From positions 29,017 through 93,016 of the forward strand of contig JAGVSM010004264.1 in the NCBI GenBank assembly GCA_022494885.1: DNA of 64,000 bases, in the 5' to 3' direction. This document shows, one piece after another, positions 1 to 9,358 of this stretch (positions within the stretch are counted from its first letter, which is position 1; every line of letters starts with the position of its first letter). The DNA comes from Micrasema longulum (lineage: Eukaryota; Arthropoda; Insecta; Trichoptera; Brachycentridae). A program made the translations under genes and the position numbers. The notes beneath the pieces are model-generated. The model was not told the DNA's origin. It worked only from the letters and a program-made list of their open reading frames with translations, and ran no database searches.

Positions 1-24
1 TAAAATATTTAGCGCTTTTTACTT

Positions 25-690
25 AGTTGTTATGTTATTCTTCTTCACAGTCTCAATCCTGGGGATTGGTTTGCAGCAAAGTCCTGCATTTCGTCCTCCA
101 TTGGTCTCTATTTTCTGCAGCCCTCTTCAGCTCGACATATGAGGCGCAGTTTAAATCTTCACACACTTGCTCCAAATATTCCCGTCGGGGCGCCCTCTAT
201 AATTTGGCCCCTCAGCCATTCGCTCTATGATGTCGTGCAGGAGACTCTTATGGCGCATAATGTGGCCGATCCATCGAGCTCGCCTCTCTGAGATGGTTTT
301 AATTAGGTGCCTACCTTCTTCGATTCAGTTGAGAACCTCGTCATTAGTGATGTGGTCTCTCCAGCAAATTTCTAATATTTTTCTGTAGCGCCACATCTCG
401 AAGGCCTCTAGTCTTTTTTTTATCTCTTTCGGTAAGGCACCATGTCTTACAACCGTACATCAATATGCTCCATATTTGGTATTATGTACTACCATGTCTT
501 GGCAAGTTGCTTGCGGAGTTTTAGATTGATATTATTTGACTAAAAAATCTTTGATTTTTTGTTAAACGCAGGCCTCGCTTGGTGTATGCGGCAGTCGACT
601 TCTCTTTTTGTTCTCCTATCCCAGGTGATCCTGCTTCCAAGGTACACAAACTCTTTTGCATTTTTCAGAGTTGCTCCTGACATTACTATA
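25..690 (-). mobile_element. RTE-like LINE, 3' end of reverse-transcriptase ORF, broken
   Basis: Reading the minus strand gives, in pieces across frames, the usual C-terminal block of RTE-type reverse transcriptases: a VYLGSRIT stretch near 650, then MYGCKTWCLT near 470, EAFEMWRYRKILEICW near 400, and ARWIGHIMRHKSLLHD near 250. Several stops and at least two frameshifts interrupt it, so it is a dead copy. The catalytic YxDD region is absent, as expected for a 5'-truncated insertion. The plus-strand frames here are shadows. The RTE-like assignment rests on the YLGS/EMWRYR/GHIMR pattern and not on an alignment. Confidence 0.75.
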
Positions 691-875
691 TTCATTCGTT
701 GCTCATATAACTTATTTGTAAGAGTGCTTCAATGTACGCTATGAGAACTTTAAATTATTAGCTATACAGGAATTACAAAAATATAAGTATGAAAGATCTT
801 AGATTTTTATGTAAGACAATGGCAATACATTAACTAATTATTTGAATGGACAGCAATCCAATACCCCTAATTAGG

Positions 876-1000
876 AAATATCACATACTTCGAATACCGA
901 TAAAAATATATGAAATAGATTTAGAATAATTAATTGTATTTTCAAAATCAATATGGATATTGTGGAGAGATGTTTTCGAATATTTATTTATTTATTTTAA
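876..1000 (+). repeat. Repeat L, copy 1
   Basis: About 110 bp resemble 14649-14760 in the same orientation. Shared words include ATATCACATACT, ATACCGATAAAAATAT and GATGTTTTC-like ends. There are only two copies in the window; the element type is unknown. Confidence 0.5.
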
Positions 1001-1069
1001 AGAAACAAACAGTCGACAATGATATAATAACATTAAAAAAAATACGGCTTAAAAACAGACGGGATACCA

Positions 1070-1162
1070 GTCTTAATAAAGATACCGGGCTCGAAGATGT
1101 CGCGAAAGCGATGAAACCGATCACTGGATTTTCCAAATTTGTGGATTGAAGTATCACTCGTC
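1070..1162 (+). repeat. Repeat M, copy 1
   Basis: This segment matches the reverse complement of 38178-38275 almost base for base in blocks (GATACCAGTCTTAAT, CTCGAAGATGTC, CGAAAGCGATGAAACC, CCAAATTTGTGGATT). The open frame across it is probably incidental. It is a dispersed repeat of unknown class. Confidence 0.6.
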
Positions 1163-2269
1163 TTTATTCATGTAATAAAGCACTTACTGATTTAATAAAT
1201 GTTAAAAAACAAATGTTGTGGTTAATGTTCCTTCAGTTGAACACCCCTGCAATACGTTACGCGCAATGTACTCTCACAAACAGTCGGAGCCGACCGCAGC
1301 CCCCGAGACAGGCGCCGTTGACCACCATTGTCATGACGTCACAACCACCGCGGATAGGGCATGTCATCAAATCGGACATTTTATTTCAATCCATACGTTT
1401 TATACATTGTCATTACCCGCATTAAATGCTGGATAAAGGAGTCCTAAAGGCCGTTTACGCGTACACAATATAATTGGTTTTGCGCCTGAAATATTTTGTT
1501 TTATCTTTTTTTATTGATAAATTTCATAAAAGGTACATATTTTTAAAAAATTCTTTACATATCTACTTTTACACATCTAGTAAATGTTATCACTGTAACT
1601 CTCCAAAAAAAGAGACTAACTCTTGTGCTTGGAGAGTACTTACACCGTTGTCGTTGTTTATTTATAAGAGTTTATATAATTTTAAACACGAGTACTTGAG
1701 AAAAAAAATAAAAACATAGGATATATAAAGGAAAATCACTAATTAAAATTTAATGTGGTTTTTACACGTGTTCAAAAAATTTCTTTAGATTAACTTTAAA
1801 TTTATATATTGATATTGTTTCGGATTCATTATCTTTTATTTGAGTGTCAAGCCATTCCTTCCTTTGATTCCGGTGGTCCTTGTTTTGAATCCCAATGTAC
1901 CTACTTCTCCCTGACGGCGAGTCAAGAAAGCAACGCGTGACAACACAACAATAAAACACAACAATACAACATAACAATAAAACACAACAACAAAAACCGA
2001 ACCGCGAGCGTGACAGTGATTTGGAATCACCAACATACAAGGAAACGTTCAAAGTGACCAGTGCAAACGATAACGGTGTTTTTCTGGACCAGTGCCGAAG
2101 GGAGGAAATCGTAAGTCCTTACTCCTTTCATTAATTCCAGGATTGACACTCAAAACCATAACGTCAATTAGTTTACCTAAAATCAAACGTTTCCTGTTTT
2201 CTTCGAACACGCGTATCGCGAGAGGGCAGGCCTTGTTTACAGTCCCGAGGTCGAAGGTATCAAGCATCC
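1163..2269. other. No recognised gene
   Basis: 1210-1440 is richer in G+C and holds one TGACGTCA word (1334-1341). 1450-1840 is AT-rich and blank. At 2049-2267 (minus, 72 codons) and 2092-2289 (plus, 65 codons) opposite ORFs overlap; neither shows a family motif. A short AACACAAC-rich run lies at 1945-1990. Confidence 0.4.
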
Positions 2270-2625
2270 AACAGATATATTATTTTTAATAGTTTTTAGT
2301 TCATTGGGAAGATAATTATAGTTTTTTACACCTTTAAAGACGAAGCTATTTTGACCATGACTTGTGTGGAATTTAGGAATTTTAATATTATGTTGGAATC
2401 TGAGTGACTTATTCATCTCAAATTCTTTTATTTTTTCTTCTTTGTAAATTTGTACTTTAAAATTTATTTTATAAAGAGTGTCTACTGTATGAACTTTAAA
2501 TATTTTATTTAGACTTTCCGTATTGAATGTGGAGGGTTTCTTTAGAATTACTTTAATAATTAATCTTTGTACTATTTTAAGAGGGTTTTATATATTGGCA
2601 TATGAACCACCCCACCCTACAATAT
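2270..2625 (-). mobile_element. CR1/jockey-like LINE, C-terminal end of reverse transcriptase
   Basis: The minus strand reads about 110 residues nearly in frame with one internal stop: GWGGSYANI, then NPLKIVQRLIIKVILKK, FKVHTVDTLYKINFKV, LRFQHNIKIPKFH, and GVKNYNYLPNELKTIKNN. The order 'QR..R.I' followed by 'G.K.YN.LP.E.K' is the standard tail of CR1/jockey-type LINE reverse transcriptases. The frame lacks an ATG and would be missed by ATG-based ORF calling. The catalytic core is absent, so it is 5'-truncated. Confidence 0.75.
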
Positions 2626-2638
2626 AAAAAATAAAAAA

Positions 2639-2660
2639 TATTTTTTTTTTTTTTTTTTAC
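2639..2660. repeat. Poly-T tract
   Basis: A run of T interrupted by few bases. It probably marks the A-rich 3' tail of the minus-strand repeat J that starts just to its right. Confidence 0.7.
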
Positions 2661-3215
2661 AGTATACGTTTGGAGGTTAAAGATTAAAAAAATAAAGCAT
2701 ACTTACATAGCAATGACATACATATTAATAGTAAAAATAGTAAACAAAAAATCCCATAAAGGCATGGCCTGTTCGTGGGTATACAAGAAAATTATAATGA
2801 ATTTTTGCTCCTATAATAAATAATGGACAGTTATAATATTTTTGTGTAACATAAGGAAGAGAAAATAAAATATTCTGTAAAAGATTGTATGGTACTTCTT
2901 TTATAGTAATTAAAAAAAGGAAATAAAAAATATTCCTTATTATTAAAGGGTAACAAAATTTATCATTAAAAAAAGAGTTCATATCTTTAGTTTGAATCCA
3001 AGATAGTGCGTGTTTTTTAAAAGAAGAAAAATTTTGAAAGTTTGAAATCAATGAAATATTATCAGTAAGTAAGTAAATTAAAAATTTTTGGGCCTATAAA
3101 ATATGCATGTCTCTGTGCGAGCCTCGTTTTACAATGTGGTATTTCTAACACACGATTCCTTCTTTGATTCGATCTATTTGAATTACTTGTAAATAAATTT
3201 TGGTTTAAGAACCAA
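2661..3215 (-). mobile_element. Repeat J, copy 1 (probable LINE 3' end)
   Basis: About 480 bp align with 23596-24085, and the first about 110 bp also with 16262-16395. Shared blocks include AAAGGCATGGCCTGTTCG, GCTCCTATAATAAATAAT, GAATCCAAGATAGTGCGTG and CTAACACACGATTCCTTC. A T-rich end on the plus-strand left side suggests a poly-A-tailed 3' end read on the minus strand. The 108-codon minus ORF inside is partly shared with copy 2 but frame-broken there, so coding status is doubtful. Confidence 0.65.
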
Positions 3216-3723
3216 ACATATTTTAAACATTAAAAACAATATATTTGTCTTGGGTCTAAAAGTTTAGCTTCTCGGAACAATTGGAATTTGACATGTAGTC
3301 CAATATAAAATAAACAAATATATACCTATACCTATGAATTGAGGAAATATACGCGTAAGTGCCTTTACCCTTTACTAATACTTATGTCTGAGGGGAGGTC
3401 ATAAAGCCGATGCAAGTTTACGAAAGTCTCGTGACGCCATATAAAGGCTGCGATCACATTTCATGGAACTTAACTTATAACGAACTGAAACCTTAGTGCA
3501 CGTTAATTGAGAATAACGTACCGTACAAATATCTTCAGGAATCTACCGAATTCTGTACACCTCCCAAGAAAATTTGTATTTTTACTCGAGATAAGCATTT
3601 CGTTTTTTTTTTACAAAAGTAGCAATAACAGTTACCGTTTCACAAATTAAGCTGTTTCGTAAAGACGTTTAAAAAATAACAGTTTAGTGCAGTGTGAGAC
3701 CCCCAACGATTTAATGATTTTTT
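3216..3723. other. No recognised feature
   Basis: AT-rich sequence with no ORF, repeat match or RNA signature I can support. Confidence 0.5.
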
Positions 3724-4482
3724 AAACGATTAAATGTATTTATTTATTTATTTATACATTAAATCATAAATACAGTTTTATGTTCACTTTGCCCAGCTAA
3801 CAAGGGTACATACCCCGTTCCAAGCTAGGCAATTACATTTTAAAACATGATAAGTTAATAGAAAACACAGACTAATAAAGTATAAACTTACTTGTATACA
3901 CATTTTGATACAAAGGCATATACACACACACATATATATATATATTATATATATACATATGTACACACATATATACACATATACATACACACACATGTAC
4001 ATACACCCCTGCGCATACATATACATACATTCATAAACCGTAGACAATTTATTTATAATGCGAAACTTCATGATTGCCATTTGTACATATATTTTTTAAT
4101 TATTCTTATTTTTATAATTTATTTTCGAAATCCTTTCTGAATCCCTACGACCAATGTCATGAAAGAGCGAGGTCAACAAAAAAATATTTGTAACGTATAA
4201 GCGAACACAATATCTTGTAGATTAGATTTTTTTTGGCGAAAAGCGTTTGATTTTTATTTATGTTAAGACCTTAATAATTTCTTATAATTTTCTTTCTTCG
4301 CATATTATATCTTAAAGTTATTTTGCATAACGATAAAAAAAAGGATTTTTTTGTATATCATTATCATCGCAATTCATCTTCCTATCTTCATCAAATGGTG
4401 CATAGGGCACAGAATTCGTACTACAATTGAAGTGTATCTTGATCATTTTTGTTATATAGAAAAAAAGTTTATCGATCCAGTT
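3724..4482 (-). mobile_element. Composite retroelement N, copy 1 (inverted twin of 16790-17580)
   Basis: Read on the minus strand this is a SINE-B-like tail (4330-4480, with AATGGTGCATAGGGCA and TATCTTGATCATTTTTGTTA in plus reading), an AT-rich middle, a (TG/TA)n microsatellite (about 3915-4010), and a 3' end containing GCCCAGCTAACAAGGG and an ATTTATTT tail. It is nearly identical to 16790-17580 in opposite orientation, apart from a roughly 60-bp block present only there. The 98-codon ORF is microsatellite translation. Confidence 0.75.
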
Positions 4483-4489
4483 TATAATA

Positions 4490-4710
4490 CATGATAATAG
4501 TTTACAAGTTAATAGAAAGCACAGACTAATAAAATATAAACTTACTCGTATACACATTTTGATACATATGCATACACACAGACACACACACACACACACA
4601 CACATACACACATATACACATATAGACATATACATACATACACATATATACACATATATATACTCATATACGTATACACACATATATACATACATACATG
4701 CACACACATG
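4490..4710 (-). repeat. Second, truncated N 3' segment in tandem
   Basis: It begins with AAGTTAATAGAAAGCACAGA and repeats the order of bases seen at 3850-4010, including TATACACATTTTGATAC and a CA/TA microsatellite (4566-4705). It sits head-to-tail with the first N copy. The long ORFs on both strands here are translated dinucleotide repeats. Confidence 0.75.
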
Positions 4711-4785
4711 TTTATTTTATATTTTCTTTTATTTGATTCAAATTATATATTGAAAATTCTTAATGCAATTCCATTTTAATTATGT

Positions 4786-4929
4786 GATAACCTATATTTA
4801 CAAATAAGTTATTAATTGAAAAATACTTCGTACGCTGGTAGAGGGTGAAGCGTTAATTGGTCAAACAAATAAATGGAAGCGTACCAAGTATTTTTTAATC
4901 AATAACTTATATGTAAATATAAGTTATTA
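4786..4929. repeat. Hairpin (foldback), arms about 50 bp
   Basis: The left arm, with ACAAATAAGTTATTAATTG and AAAATACTTCGTACGCT, pairs with the right arm around AGCGTACCAAGTATTTTTT and AATCAATAACTTATATG. The loop is about 40 bp. It is MITE-like with no coding content; no target-site duplication is clear. Confidence 0.7.
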
Positions 4930-5235
4930 CATCATCTTTTGTTTTTATGCCCCAATGTCCAGAATGTGTAGATTAGTCCATTCACCACACGACTTGGAAT
5001 TTTTTGGGATAGATCTTCCGGCTTTTCGTAGATCTCTTTGCGACTAAACAGTGTGGGATGAAGTTGGATTGGCATGGTTTATCTCAAAGTCTTATGTCTT
5101 TCGTTTTTATGAATATATTGTATACCTTCCATTATTTTGCCATGTTTGTCTTTGCTACATAGTTTTATGTTCTTTTTCTTAAGTTTCTTGTATTTATGTT
5201 TCTTCATGTAACTGTTGTAATTAGCCTAGGCCGTA

Positions 5236-5533
5236 TACAGGGTGTTCCTTAAACCCTGTCATATCCGAAACCACGATGATCAGTATGAACAAGAAGACAT
5301 ATTGGCACATCATAATAAATTTTTAGAACGAATAAAATTTTTAAAAATAAAATATTTAAAAAATCTCCCCTCGCTTCTTCCTTGCAGAAGTAAGCAACCG
5401 TTTGTTCTTTTTAATATTTTATTTTTTTAAATTTTCTTCGTTCTAAATATTTTTTTTAATATGTTAATATGTCTTCTTGCCCATACTGATTATCGTGGTT
5501 TCGGATGTGATAGGGTTTAAAGAACACCCTGTA
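5236..5533. mobile_element. Mariner-type MITE with TA target duplication
   Basis: The termini are TACAGGGTGTTCCTTAAACC and its near-perfect reverse complement. The inverted repeats extend about 75 bp inward (CATATCCGAAACCACGAT, CAGTATGAACAAGAAGACAT). A TA dinucleotide flanks both ends (5234-5235 and 5534-5535), as expected for Tc1/mariner insertion. There is no transposase, so the element is non-autonomous. The 62-codon ORF is incidental. Confidence 0.85.
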
Positions 5534-5589
5534 TATAATAAATATTTTTTTTTTAAAAACTTTATGGTCAAACATTTTACTTGATGTTA

Positions 5590-5656
5590 TTAAATATTTG
5601 TAAGTAACCACTTACCGGCTTTTTTGCGTCTACCGGTTTCAAGACGTCTCTTTGTC
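5590..5656. repeat. Foldback S, partial arm
   Basis: AATATTTGTAAGTAACCACT and CTACCGGTTTC resemble one arm of the foldback at 57608-57846. Only one arm is present; the D arm follows at once. Confidence 0.5.
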
Positions 5657-5768
5657 AAGTGGTTACTCAAACCAGCCAATGACAGGTCATAAGCCCTGTG
5701 GATGCCTAGACTCCTATATTTCCTTCTGTAAAATGTTCTTTATGTCTGTTTTTATATGTTGACATAAC
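5657..5768 (-). repeat. Foldback D, single right arm
   Basis: Contains AACCAGCCAATGACAGGTCA, AAGCCCTGTGGATGCCTAGA and a degraded outer end (AAATGTTCTTTATGTCTG). It lacks the left arm and centre, and abuts the S arm on its left. Confidence 0.75.
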
Positions 5769-6719
5769 AAAATCGTTTTTTAACCCTAAAAAATGTGCAG
5801 TGATGAAAATAAAAAGTAAAACTCAAAAGTATTTATTTTTACATTATTTTGGTCTGAGGATACTAGATACACGATTGTTTTTTTAAAAATAAATACTAGA
5901 GTAAAGAAAAGTATAAAGTAATCAATATTAAATGGCATTAAAACGTATTATTTTAAAACTAAAATGACAGTAAGATATAGTACATACATATGTACATATT
6001 ATTTTCCTGAAACTATGTATATTTCATCTTAAAAGGTTCTTTGCACGTCCGGGGTATAAACGTATCCTAGTCCAGACGCCCACCGAAACACGGCTACACA
6101 ACTTTGTTCCTTTATTTCAATAGTGAACAAACTTTTCTACTGAGACGCATCTGGTTTCCAGTCGCCTCACGACCGACTTGTCCCACGGCCATCTTACCCG
6201 ACGCCAATGGACGACTACTCCGCTTTACCGTCATTTTCATAGACTGATTATAGTTTGGAAGGTATTATATTTAGAAATGATTTCATTATGCTTAAGAAAT
6301 TTGTTACGTCCTTACTTAAAAGACAGTATTAAGTGTTATTTTGACAACTTTCTCTTTTTAATTACTTTCTGAAGATATTATTAATTCTGTTAGTTTATTA
6401 TTTAAGGAAATTCGAGATGTATAGACGGACTGTCGATGTCGTAGAGATATTCTACTATTATAAATGAGAAGTTTTTTTTATAAGAATCGAGCATTCTGAT
6501 CGAAATAAGAAGTTGATAAAAAAATAAATCAAACAAAATGGCCAGAAGTTTCCAATATTGACACAAGCGTGAAAGTAAAATAGACAGGTTGGAGAGCTAA
6601 AGATACGAAGGGACTTAAATCAAACAATCTTGCTCAACTAGAAAGTCGTACTTATAGTATGAAGGAGTATTCAAACCAACCGTTAGAAGAATTTTCCTTT
6701 CGTTTGAATTTTTCCTTTC
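5769..6719. other. No recognised gene
   Basis: 5769-6040 is AT-rich. 6045-6240 is more G+C-rich but shows no ORF over 64 codons and no family motif. 6240-6719 is AT-rich and blank up to the purine array. Confidence 0.5.
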
Positions 6720-7085
6720 GAGGGGAGAGGAGAGAGGAGAGAGGAGAGAGGAGAGAGGAGAGAGGAGAGAGGAGAGAGGAGAGAGGAGAGAGGAGAGAGG
6801 AGAGAGGAGAGAGGAGAGAGGAGAGAGGAGAGAGGAGGAGAGAGAGAGGAGGAGAGGAGAGAGGAGAGAGGAGAGGAGGAGAGGAGGAGAGAGAGGAGAG
6901 AGGAGAGAGGAGAGAGGAGAGAGGAGAGGGAGAGAGGAGAGAGGAGAGAGGAGAGAGGAGAGAGGAGAGAGGAGAGAGGAGAGAGGAGAGAGGAGAGAGG
7001 AGAGAGGAGAGAGGAGAGAGGAGAGAGGAGAGAGGAGAGAGGAGAGAGGAGAGAGGAGAGAGGAGAGAGGAGAGAGGAGAGAGGA
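6720..7085. repeat. (GGAGAGA)n polypurine minisatellite, about 365 bp
   Basis: About fifty copies of a 7-bp GGAGAGA unit, all purine on the plus strand, with a less regular patch (extra GGA and GAGAG units) near 6833-6930. The 155- and 152-codon ORFs on the two strands are 21-bp-period translations (GERREER on plus, SLLSPLS on minus) and are not genes. The near-perfect mirror symmetry is the sequence type that can form intramolecular triplex DNA. Confidence 0.95.
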
Positions 7086-7224
7086 ATATTTTTCCTAAGA
7101 ATTTTAACAATCGCCCATCATCCTAGATTCTTTTATAGAATCTTATTTCGACTCAATTTTTAGTATGATATTTGTCTTCCATAATGTCAATTCAATGCAC
7201 CAGCGAGGCATATTTCAGAAGTAA

Positions 7225-7600
7225 AAAAAAAAATTCTCATCTCACAACATCATCGAGATTTGCACTGGTTAAAAATCTCAGAGAGAATAAAACACAAGCT
7301 TTGCTAGACAGTATTCAAATCCCTTCATGAAATGCCTCCAAAATACCTATCGGACCTTTGTTTTAGAAAATACGTGTCAAAGAAAATCTACTCTTAGGTC
7401 AGCATTTGATTCAAGAACAGGAAAACGTGTCGAATTCCGGCGCTCCCCAAACACTAGATTTGGAGATCGTGCTTTTGCCGTGGTCGGCCCCTCTGCCTAG
7501 AACCAATTGCCTTACGAATCGTCGACAGTCCCAGTCAGTTCAGATCCCAACTAAAATTTCACTTCTTTAGTTTATCATACCCTCAATAAAAAATCAGAAA
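7225..7600 (+). mobile_element. CR1-like LINE, C-terminal end of reverse transcriptase
   Basis: Frame pieces read HHRDLHWLKISERIKHKLC, FKSLHEMPPKYLSDLC, then TLRSAFDSRTGKRVEF and FGDRAFAVVGPSA, followed in another frame by SQFRSQLKFHFFSL. This is the 'LHWLP..RI.YK...K..HG..P.YL..L' to 'FG.RAF...GP..WN.LP' tail of CR1/L2-type LINEs. At least two frameshifts and a stop in place of the WN tryptophan show it is dead. The catalytic domain is absent. Confidence 0.75.
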
Positions 7601-7621
7601 ATTCAATATGTCAGTCTAGCT

Positions 7622-8015
7622 GTTTTTATTTTGCAAAAGAGGGCAGTGAGAGGTATTTACAACTTACATTTTCGCGATTCTTTAAGAAATCTTTTTAAAG
7701 AAATAAACATTTTGACGGTATTTAGTCAGCATATTTATGAGAATATTATGTATGGGCGAAAAATATATTTCTCTTTTAAAAAATTAGCGACAAACATAAT
7801 CACAATACTAGAAGTAAAGACAAATTAGTAATCCCGAAATTAAAGTATGGTAAGCACATCGTTTGTGCGGCACTGCACACTACGTACGCTTATACAATAG
7901 AATACCCGAAATATCCCAATTATGACGGACAATAAACTCAATTTTTTTGTAAAAGGCGTACTTCTAAAAAAGACGTATTATGGACTAAATAAGAACTTGG
8001 AAGATAGCAGTATAT
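7622..8015 (+). mobile_element. LINE reverse-transcriptase C-terminus, second family
   Basis: Reads LQKRAVRGIYNLHFRDSLRN, LFKEINILTVFSQHIYEN, then after a frameshift HNHNTRSKDKLVIPKLKYG. The 'LQKRA.R.I......R....LF....IL....Y.Y' pattern followed by 'H.Y.TR.K' is typical of the end of jockey/CR1-type elements. It starts only about 20 bp after the previous LINE end in the same orientation; the two differ in sequence and are separate insertions. An AT-rich run and TTTAAATAAATA-type tail follow. Confidence 0.7.
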
Positions 8016-8149
8016 GGAACTGACAATATTATTTTATTTGTGTTTATTTATTAGATTATTTTTAGAATATATGTATAGTTATTTATTGAAACCTGACTAT
8101 CTCTTTGTGTTGTTTTTTTTATTAATTTATAAATTTATTTATTTTTAAA

Positions 8150-8331
8150 TAAATATTTGCGTTCTTATGATTTACCCAAATATTTCATTTTGAGGGCCAT
8201 TTTCAACGAGTTGTAAATACGAGTAACTCACTATTAGAAAATGGAATCAAGTCGGGGTAAAGTGGGATTCGAACCACGGAACTTTGGTCCGTGAGTCCGA
8301 GACACTAGCCACAGGACCACAACCCGATTGA
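8150..8331 (-). mobile_element. SINE A (tRNA-headed), full-looking copy
   Basis: On the minus strand: GGGTTGTGGTCCTGTGGCTA (A-box region), ACTCACGGACCAAAGTTCC, GTGGTTCGAATCCCACT (B box), then a body with AAATATTTGGGTAAATCATA and an AT-rich tail. Five more copies or fragments lie at 22885, 29452, 57183, 58250 and 59530. The acceptor stem does not pair, so it is a SINE head and not a tRNA gene. Confidence 0.75.
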
Positions 8332-8590
8332 CTTTCAATAAACGTTTAAATTATACCTACATAAAATAATAATAAATATTATAATCTTTTGTCAAAGTTC
8401 GAAATTAGCAATTAGCAAAAATTGACAAATCTGCTTTCCTTCCATACTTTTACTTTTATCTGCTTATGTATATTTTGATATTTTTTTTTATTATGTATTT
8501 TTATATTATTTAATGTAGCACTTAATCTTATTTGGCATTTTATTTATTACTCCTATTTCCTTACTACAGTGTAGAGTGAGTTTATAGAAT

Positions 8591-8782
8591 GGCGGCCTCC
8601 GTGGTGTAGTGGTCAAGACGCTTGACTCACGCACGGAAGGTTCCGGGTTCGATTCCCGGTGAGAACACAAAAATTAAAATGTTATTTTTCTCAAGCCTGG
8701 GTGCTCTGTGGTGTAATTCACCACTGTAATTAGGCCTCCTGGCCTGTTGTGGTGCAAAAAAAAAGTAAAAAAAAAAAAAAAA
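8591..8782 (+). mobile_element. SINE C (tRNA-headed) with A-rich tail
   Basis: GTGGTGTAGTGGTCAAGACG fits an A box, and GGTTCCGGGTTCGATTCCCG an excellent B box. The 5' and 3' flanks do not form an acceptor stem. A body with CTGTGGTGTAATTCACCACT and GGCCTCCTGGCC mini-hairpins leads to poly-A. It is the only copy in the window and the head is well preserved, which suggests a younger insertion. Confidence 0.7.
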
Positions 8783-9282
8783 TGTAAAGAAACCATATAT
8801 CAATTATCATTTCAATTTTTTTTATTTGTATATATTCTTTTTCTATTGATTTCAATGATACTATTATTTTGTTTTTTTTTTCAATACTACTTACTACTTT
8901 TTACTATTATACTTTTATTTTGTTGATTTTAATGATACTGTTATTTTGTATATTTGATTATGTATGAATCTAAATAATTTATATACTTGATATTTTACAT
9001 TTTTATATTTATGTCTGATTATCTTTTTTTGAATTGTATTCTTTGGAATTTTATTATTTGTTACTTGTACCTTTTTTTTGAATTTTTATTATTTTGCATC
9101 ACACATCATTATATTTTAATCTAATTAATTTTACTGTGCATTTTTTATTGTTATTTATTATGGCTTGACACGGGCACAGCCGAAAAAGTCTTAATAAATT
9201 CACTTATATTTAAATTAGTGTAATTTCGAATGAATAAATAAAATAATAAAAGCTAAGTTAGAATTTGTGTTTAGGCATACAA
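8783..9282. other. AT-rich, no gene
   Basis: A loosely repeated phrase (TTGATTTCAATGATACTATT near 8843, and a near copy at 8921) is the only structure seen. It could be decayed LINE 3' UTR. Confidence 0.4.
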
Positions 9283-9358
9283 TTGTAAAGCGCCCTTGAG
9301 GGGATTTATCACAAAAATGGCGCTAGATAAATCAGACAAAGATTATTATTACACCGTA
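9283..9358 (+). repeat. Orphan CR1-type LINE 3' tail
   Basis: GTAAAGCGCCCTTGAGGGG, then AAAATGGCGCTAGATAAAT, followed by ATTATTATT. The same motif ends the LINE at 19741-20605 (GTAAAGCGCCCCTGAGG, AAAATGGCGCTATATAAG) and recurs inverted at 44300 and 53288. Confidence 0.75.

Noticed and set aside
2725..3051. 108-codon minus-strand gene in repeat J
   Set aside because: Frame not preserved in the second copy (23657-23839); better explained as a 3' UTR.
3784..4753. ORFs rich in Tyr/Val/Cys or His/Thr around the CA/TA arrays
   Set aside because: They are dinucleotide-repeat translations; their apparent similarity to the ORFs at 17249-17547 follows from the repeated DNA.
6652..7126. 152- and 155-codon ORFs on both strands
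   Set aside because: Pure translation of the GGAGAGA array; a 7-bp unit with no stop in any frame gives open frames on both strands.
8591..8666. tRNA gene
   Set aside because: A and B boxes are good but the ends do not pair as an acceptor stem and a SINE body with poly-A follows.
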